Below are positions 59,411 through 64,000 of a stretch of 64,000 nt of DNA, piece by piece. The notes beneath the pieces are model-generated. The model was given only the letters and a program-made list of their open reading frames with translations, was not told the DNA's origin and searched no databases. The stretch comes from G963666705 sp963666705 (GTDB taxonomy: Bacteria; Pseudomonadota; Alphaproteobacteria; CADEGL01). The stretch spans positions 1-64,000 of the forward strand of contig CAXXKO010000017.1 of NCBI GenBank assembly GCA_963666705.2. Direction: 5' to 3'. Position 1 is the first letter of the stretch, and each line of letters opens with the position of its first letter. The position numbers were made by a program, and so were the translations under genes.

Positions 59411-60417
59411 GGCGCCCGTCCGCCGGCGGCGGGCACGCCCCGCTCCTGGTATGGGATCTCGGCGTCGAGCCACGCCTGGAGGGGAGCGAGCGCCGGATGG
59501 GCCAAGCCGCCCTCCAACAGGCGCCAGACGCGGGGGATGTGGGCGCGGTACAGGGCCTTGCCGTCGCGCGCGAGGAGACGGGTGAAGATGCCGATGATCT
59601 TGGCGCCGCGCTGGGCGCCGAGGACGGCGTAGGAGGCGGCGAAGGCGGCGCGGTCGAGGCCCGGGAAGGCGGCAAGGTAGCGCTCGACCATGGCGTGGGC
59701 GAGGCTGATGGGCACGTCGCGCCGCGCGTCCTCGAGGAGCGAGACGAGATCGTAGGAAACCGGTCCGATGACCGCGTCCTGGAAGTCCAGGAGACCGCAG
59801 GCGGCCAGCCCTTCGCGCCCGGCCACGACCATCAGGTTGTCCACGTGATAGTCGCGCAGGACCAGCGTATCGGGCACCCGGCGGGCGGCCGCGAGAGCCG
59901 CCCGCCATGAATCGAGGTAGGCGGCCCGGGTGGCCGGCGGCGTCGCGCGCCCGCGCATGGCCGGCAAGTACCAGTCCGTGAGGAGGGCGGCCTCGTCGAG
60001 CAGCCGGGAAACGTCGTAGGGCGGGACCGCGACCCGCGTCGCGGCCGGATTGCGGTGCAGGGCGATCAGCAAATCGACGGCGAGGGCATAGAGCGCGGCC
60101 TCGTCGGCGCCGCGCGCCAGCTCGCGCGCGTAGGTCGCATCGCCCAGGTCCTCGATCACCAGCAGGCCAGCCTCCGCATCCTCGGCCAGGATGCGGGGCG
60201 CGCTGTAGCCGAGCCCCAGGAGATGGCGCGCGACCGCGACGAAGGGCCGCACGTCCTCCCGCGGCGGGGGGGCGTCCATCAACATGGCCGTGCGGGGCCC
60301 GAGCGCCAGACGCTCGTAGCGCCGGAAGGAGGCATCCCCGGCGAGCGGCCGGCGCTCGGCCCCGGCCCAGCCGGCGCGATTCAGGAAGGCCGCGACCGCC
60401 GCCGCGCGCTCAGCCAT
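59407..60417 (-). CDS. amgK: Anomeric MurNAc/GlcNAc kinase-like phosphotransferase
   Basis: The 336-residue aminoglycoside-phosphotransferase-fold kinase should phosphorylate MurNAc at C1 for MurU. Motifs: ASFRRYERLALG (nucleotide pocket), LLVIEDLGDATYARELARG (hinge), catalytic VLRDYHVDNLMVV and metal-binding GLLDFQDAVIGPVSYDLVSL. HxDNL in place of HGDLHPGN is usual for this subfamily. It overlaps tsaE at its start by 8 bp and murU at its end by 4 bp, a tight operon. Confidence 0.9.
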   Translation of the reverse strand: MAERAAAVAAFLNRAGWAGAERRPLAGDASFRRYERLALGPRTAMLMDAPPPREDVRPFVAVARHLLGLGYSAPRILAEDAEAGLLVIEDLGDATYARELARGADEAALYALAVDLLIALHRNPAATRVAVPPYDVSRLLDEAALLTDWYLPAMRGRATPPATRAAYLDSWRAALAAARRVPDTLVLRDYHVDNLMVVAGREGLAACGLLDFQDAVIGPVSYDLVSLLEDARRDVPISLAHAMVERYLAAFPGLDRAAFAASYAVLGAQRGAKIIGIFTRLLARDGKALYRAHIPRVWRLLEGGLAHPALAPLQAWLDAEIPYQERGVPAAGGRAP

Positions 60418-60901
60418 CGGGCGCCAGGCCGCGCAGGCGATCCGGCCAGTCGCCGCCGCCCGCGAGGCGGGCGCGCCGGCCGTCCGGCCCGGCACCGAAG
60501 GAGAGCGAGAGGTCGAGCCTGTCGGCGGGCAACAGATCGCCCGCCCGCTCGGGCCACTCGACGAGGGTGATGGCGTCGGCGAAAGCATCCTCGAGGCCGA
60601 GCTCGGACACCTCGCCCGGGCCTTCGAGCCGGTAGAGGTCGACATGCCATACGGCCCCGCCCGGCAGGTCGTAGGTCTGGACCAGGGTGAAAGTGGGGCT
60701 CGGCACCTCCCCCACCGCACCCGCGCCCCGGAGCGCCGCGCGGGCACGGATAAAGCCGCGTGCGAAGCTCGTCTTCCCGGCGCCGAGCGGGCCCGAGAGC
60801 GCGATCGTGTCGCCACGGCGCACGCGCGCCGCCAAGGCGGCCGCGAGCGCGTGGGTCGCGGCTTCGCCCTCGAGCTCGAGCTCAATGATCGATGCGGGCA
60901 T
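60410..60901 (-). CDS. tsaE: tRNA threonylcarbamoyladenosine biosynthesis ATPase TsaE
   Basis: The ATPase partner of TsaB/TsaD in t6A37 modification of ANN-decoding tRNAs. The 163-residue product has P-loop LSGPLGAGKTSFARGFIRAR, switch PSPTFTLVQTYDLPGGAVWH, VDLYRLEGPGEVSELGLEDA and ITLVEWPERAGDLLPADRLD, the family signatures. The ATG at 60901 is preferred; the frame extends upstream to 60979 without homology. It lies 146 bp after the divL-like gene and heads the tsaE-amgK-murU-addB-addA run. Confidence 0.93.
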   Translation of the reverse strand: MPASIIELELEGEAATHALAAALAARVRRGDTIALSGPLGAGKTSFARGFIRARAALRGAGAVGEVPSPTFTLVQTYDLPGGAVWHVDLYRLEGPGEVSELGLEDAFADAITLVEWPERAGDLLPADRLDLSLSFGAGPDGRRARLAGGGDWPDRLRGLAPDG

Positions 60902-61047
60902 CCCTCGTCGGGCCAGTAGCGGGGACGGGACCGGGCCCGTCGCGGGCCGGATGGCATGGGCGGTCGTGCGCGGCATCAAAGCGCCACCATCTTCCGCCCG
61001 CGGGGCGGCATGTCAAGGGAGCCGCGGCGCGGGCGCGCGGCGCGCGG

Positions 61048-63403
61048 TCAGGATGCCTGGGCGATCAGGGCCGGCGGCTCGGTATGGGTGGGGAGGACGC
61101 ACCGCACCCTCGTGCCGTGCTCGGGCGTCGATTCCATCTCGACCCGGCCGCCATGGAGCTCGACGAAGTTCTTGACCAGGGAAAGGCCGAGGCCGACGCC
61201 GCTCGGCCGCCCTTCGCGGTCGGCGCCGCGCTCGAACTTCTCGAACACCCGGGCGCTATCCTCGCGGGCGATGCCGACGCCGGTGTCGGATACGGTGAAG
61301 ATCACGTCCGGCCCCTCACGGGTGGCGGCCAGTGTGACCGTCCCGCCCGAAGGGGTGAACTTGATGGAATTGCTCATCAGATTGAAGAGCGCCTGCTTGC
61401 GGCGGCGCTCGTCGGCGATCATGGTGCCGATGTTGGTGGCGCAATCGAACTCGATCTCCAGGCCCTGCTTGCGCGCCCAGTCGCGGGTCAGATTGAAGAC
61501 GCCGACGGCGAGGGCGTGGATATCGACCATGTTGCGGTCGAGGGTCATCCGCCCGGCCTCGATCATGGCCAGGTCGAGGATATCGTTGATCAGGGAGAGC
61601 AGGCGGTTCGAAGCCTCGATGACGCCCCGGCTGTACTCCTTCTGGCGGTCGTTGAGCTGGCCGAAATACTGGTTGTTGAGGATTTCCGCGAACCCGATGA
61701 TGGCGTTGAGCGGCGTGCGCAGCTCGTAGGAGACGTTGGCGATGAACTCTGACTTGAGCTGGTCGGCGGTCTCCAGCGCCTCGTTGCGCTCGCGCAGGGC
61801 GCGCTCGACGCGGATCGAGTCCGTGATGTCGAGGTAGCTCCACAGCACGCCCCCGTCGGAGAGCGGCACCTTGGCGTAACTGAGGACGGAGCCGTCGACC
61901 CGGTCGAGCCGGGCGTTCATGGGCATGCGGTCCATGGCGCGGTCGACGATCCGCGACTTGAGCGAGCCCCAGCCCGAATCGGCGCCGAAATAATGCCGGA
62001 GCTTCTCGACCACGTCGGTGATATGTGGCTCGGTGCCGAGGAACTCGGTGCTCAGGCCCCAGACCCGGGCATAGGCCGGATTGGAGAGCTTGAGGCGGCC
62101 GTCGCCGCCGAACACCGCCACACCTTCGTAGAGGTTGTCGAGGGTATCGCGCTGGACGTCGATCAGGGTGTTGTAGGAGCGCTCGAGGGTGAGCCGGTCG
62201 GTCACGTCCTCCAGGGTCATGAGCAGGCCGCCCATGGGGTGGGGCGTTATGACCATGCGCAGGGTGCGCCCGTCGGGCAGGTGGAGGAGCTCCTCGAGCG
62301 GCTCGATGAGCGACGTGAAGAGGCCGAGCCGCTCCCTCTTGAAGGCCAGGAAGTCGGCGTGCTCCGGAATCTGGCGGCGGTCGCGCAGGGCGTCCAGCAC
62401 CTCGCTGTTGGTCGGCTCGGTCGAAAGCCAAGCCTCGTCCAGGCCCCACAGCCGGGCGAAGGCCGTGTTGTGGAACTTGAGCCGTGTATCGGGCCCGAAC
62501 ATGGCGATGGCGGTGCTGAGCTGTTCCAACACCTCGCGGTGCGAGGCCATGTGGCGGGCGAGCTCTCCCTCCGCCACCTCCACATCCGTATAGTCGAGCG
62601 CGAAGCCGATTATGCCGTCGCCATCGTCGGCCAGCGCCGCCTCCGTGACCTCGAGCAGCCGCCGCGCGCCGCCGATCACCACGTGGTGGCGCTCGACCCG
62701 CCGCGTCGGCCGCATCGGCGTAGGCGGTGTTGCCGTCGCGGATGGTGAGGTCGGCCGCGCGGCGCCACACCGGGACCGGCACCGAATCGAGGAGATGGCG
62801 CAACCCGTCGCGCTCCCGGGTGAGCGCGTCCGCCGCCGTCACGATTCCGGTCACGTCACGAAACCACAGCACGTCGATTCCGCCGCTACCGTCCGCCGCC
62901 GCGGCCCGCGTGCCGGTGACATCGAGGTGCCTGGACCCATCCGCCGCCGCCACGCGCAGCGCGAAACCCTGGCCCTCGCCGCGCAGCCGCTCGACGGCCG
63001 CCCCGAGGCGGGCCGCGTCATCGCCGGAGAGCCACGCGAGAATCGCCGCCAGATCGACCACCTTGTCGCCGGCGATGTCGAGCAGCCGGGCGAGGCCGGC
63101 GGTCGCGACGCCCGCACCCCCCGGCTCCAGCCAGTGCAGGCTCGCGTCACCGCCCGATCCGGCGACCGCCCGCGCGCGCGCCAATTCCTCCGCCAGCCCG
63201 CCCGCGCGCCGGGCGTTCGCCGCCGAGCGGCGCGCGAGGATGGCCGCGAGGACGCCCAACACCAGGGCGAGGGCCGCGGCCCCGCCACCAAGCCCCAGCA
63301 CCACGGCCTTGGTGGGCGCGGCCATGACGGCGGCGGGGTAGAGCATGGCGAGTGCCGCCACCGAGCCGGCGAGGGCGGAGCGCGAGGCCAACCGACGCCT
63401 CAC
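61048..63403 (-). pseudogene. divL: DivL-like PAS sensor kinase with Tyr in the H-box, frameshifted
   Basis: The 5' frame (GTG at 63403, GGGAGAG upstream) gives a membrane-anchored N-terminus (RRLASRSALAGSVAALAMLY and a second helix) and a PAS-like region to about 62740. The 3' frame (from about 62715) gives two more PAS domains (about LEQLSTAIAMFGPDTRLKFH and LDNLYEGVAVFGGDGRLKLS), a DHp domain and an intact ATPase (DTGVGIAREDSARVFEKFER, GVGLGLSLVKNF). The H-box reads NVSYELRTPLNAII, with Tyr (TAC at 61726-61728) replacing the phospho-His, the hallmark of Caulobacter DivL. The frames do not join; a non-multiple-of-three loss within the first PAS region, or a sequence error, is implied. Confidence 0.8.
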
Positions 63404-63487
63404 GCGGCTCTCCCACGGGATCGCTCGCGATCTTCGGCCGTTCGGGAAAACAATCGGTCGCAATGGCCCCCCGCTGCGGCCGGCGCT

Positions 63488-64000
63488 CTAATAGCGGTAA
63501 TAGTCGGGTTTGAAGGGCCCGCCCGCCTCGACGCCGATATAGGCCGCCTGCTTTGCGCTCAGCTTGGTCAAGGACACACCCAGCTTGCCCAAATGGAGCG
63601 CCGCTACCCGCTCGTCCAGGTGCTTTGGCAAAACATAGACCTTACGATCGTAGCGGTCACTATGGTTCCACAGCTCGATCTGCGCCAACACCTGGTTGGT
63701 GAAGGACGCACTCATGACAAAGCTCGGGTGCCCGGTCGCGCAACCGAGGTTCACCAGCCGGCCCTCGGCCAGGAGGATGATGCGCTTGCCATCGGCGAAC
63801 TCGAACTCGTCGACCTGGGGCTTGATCTCGCGCCGCTTCAGGTTGGCCAGCGCCGCGACTTGGATCTCGCTGTCGAAATGGCCGATATTGCACAGGATGG
63901 CGCGGTCCTTCATGGCCCGCATGTGGTCGAGGGTGATGACGTCCACATTGCCGGTCGCGGTCACGAATATATCGCCCCGGGGCGCCGCGTCCTCCATGGT
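63488..64000 (-). CDS. ahcY: S-adenosylhomocysteine hydrolase, C-terminal part
   Basis: Splits S-adenosylhomocysteine to adenosine and homocysteine using tightly bound NAD. The frame runs off the window end. The visible 170 residues include TATGNVDVITLDHMRAMKDR (NAD domain), AILCNIGHFDSEIQVAAL, LLAEGRLVNLGCATGHPSFV with the conserved His, and the C-terminal KPDYYRY whose Lys/Tyr contact NAD of the neighbouring subunit. It precedes the divL-like gene by 84 bp, an arrangement usual in alphaproteobacteria. Confidence 0.97.
   Translation of the reverse strand, partial: TMEDAAPRGDIFVTATGNVDVITLDHMRAMKDRAILCNIGHFDSEIQVAALANLKRREIKPQVDEFEFADGKRIILLAEGRLVNLGCATGHPSFVMSASFTNQVLAQIELWNHSDRYDRKVYVLPKHLDERVAALHLGKLGVSLTKLSAKQAAYIGVEAGGPFKPDYYRY

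Overview
This GC-rich window carries a gene set and gene order typical of an alphaproteobacterium, probably Rhodospirillales-like. The indicators are kpsF-lptCAB-rpoN-hpf-ptsN, aroA-cmk-rpsA-ihfB-lapA-trpFBA-accD-folC, the addAB/murU/amgK/tsaE/divL/ahcY block, a DUF1150-Hsp20 pair, DUF2336, and a FYDLN-acid protein next to tRNA-Ala. No species is claimed. Most of the window is core chromosome, interrupted by one accessory and degraded stretch at about 27-41 kb.

Layout. 1-432: tail of an IS1595-type transposase. 0.5-1.8 kb: TPR protein and glutathione transferase. 1.9-7.9 kb: glutamate synthase, gltD then gltB on the minus strand. 8.2-10.1 kb: uppP and an NDUFA9-like dehydrogenase. 10.2-17.3 kb: tRNA-Leu, a short RNase D, Kdo/LPS-transport genes (kpsF, lptC, lptA, lptB), sigma-54, hibernation factor and PtsN. 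17.3-20.3 kb: NDP-forming acyl-CoA synthetase plus enoyl-CoA hydratase-like protein. 20.4-21.1 kb: DUF1150 and Hsp20 with a heat-shock-type promoter and a hairpin that buries the ribosome binding site. 21.4-24.7 kb: kdsB, a histidine phosphatase, ilvE and an HpcH/HpaI aldolase. 24.8-27.0 kb: tandem TauD/TfdA dioxygenases, the first lacking an iron-ligand histidine. 27.1-28.9 kb: a periplasmic Sel1/peptidoglycan-binding gene cut by an amber codon, then a 270-bp MITE with perfect 36-bp terminal inverted repeats. 29.1-34.5 kb: CheY-like regulators, paired SDRs, a GFA-domain protein, a DUF2336 protein and an alcohol dehydrogenase. 34.5-40.6 kb: a molybdenum hydroxylase large-subunit gene (coxL-like) split by an IS21-family element that contains an IS630-family element. 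40.7-51.8 kb: tRNA-Ala, a frameshifted FYDLN gene, then aroA, cmk, rpsA, ihfB, lapA, trpFBA, accD and folC. 51.9-64 kb, minus strand: ahcY (partial), divL-like kinase (frameshifted), tsaE, amgK, murU, addB, addA, trxA.

How the genes work together. kpsF, kdsB and lptABC supply Kdo and move LPS outward. uppP, amgK and murU recycle undecaprenyl phosphate and MurNAc. trpFBA, aroA, ilvE and gltBD cover aromatic and branched-chain amino acids and ammonia assimilation. rpoN, ptsN and hpf form the usual sigma-54/PTS-Ntr/ribosome-hibernation cluster. addAB repairs double-strand breaks.

Four genes are broken by small lesions: an amber codon in the Sel1 gene, and frameshifts in the coxL-like gene, the FYDLN gene and the divL-like gene. 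Because the FYDLN and divL-like genes are normally conserved, some lesions may be sequence errors rather than real decay. I found no CRISPR array, prophage or clear defence island. The most interesting signals are the Hsp20 leader hairpin, the Tyr-H-box DivL-like kinase, the Pro-substituted dioxygenase, the MITE and the nested IS insertion.
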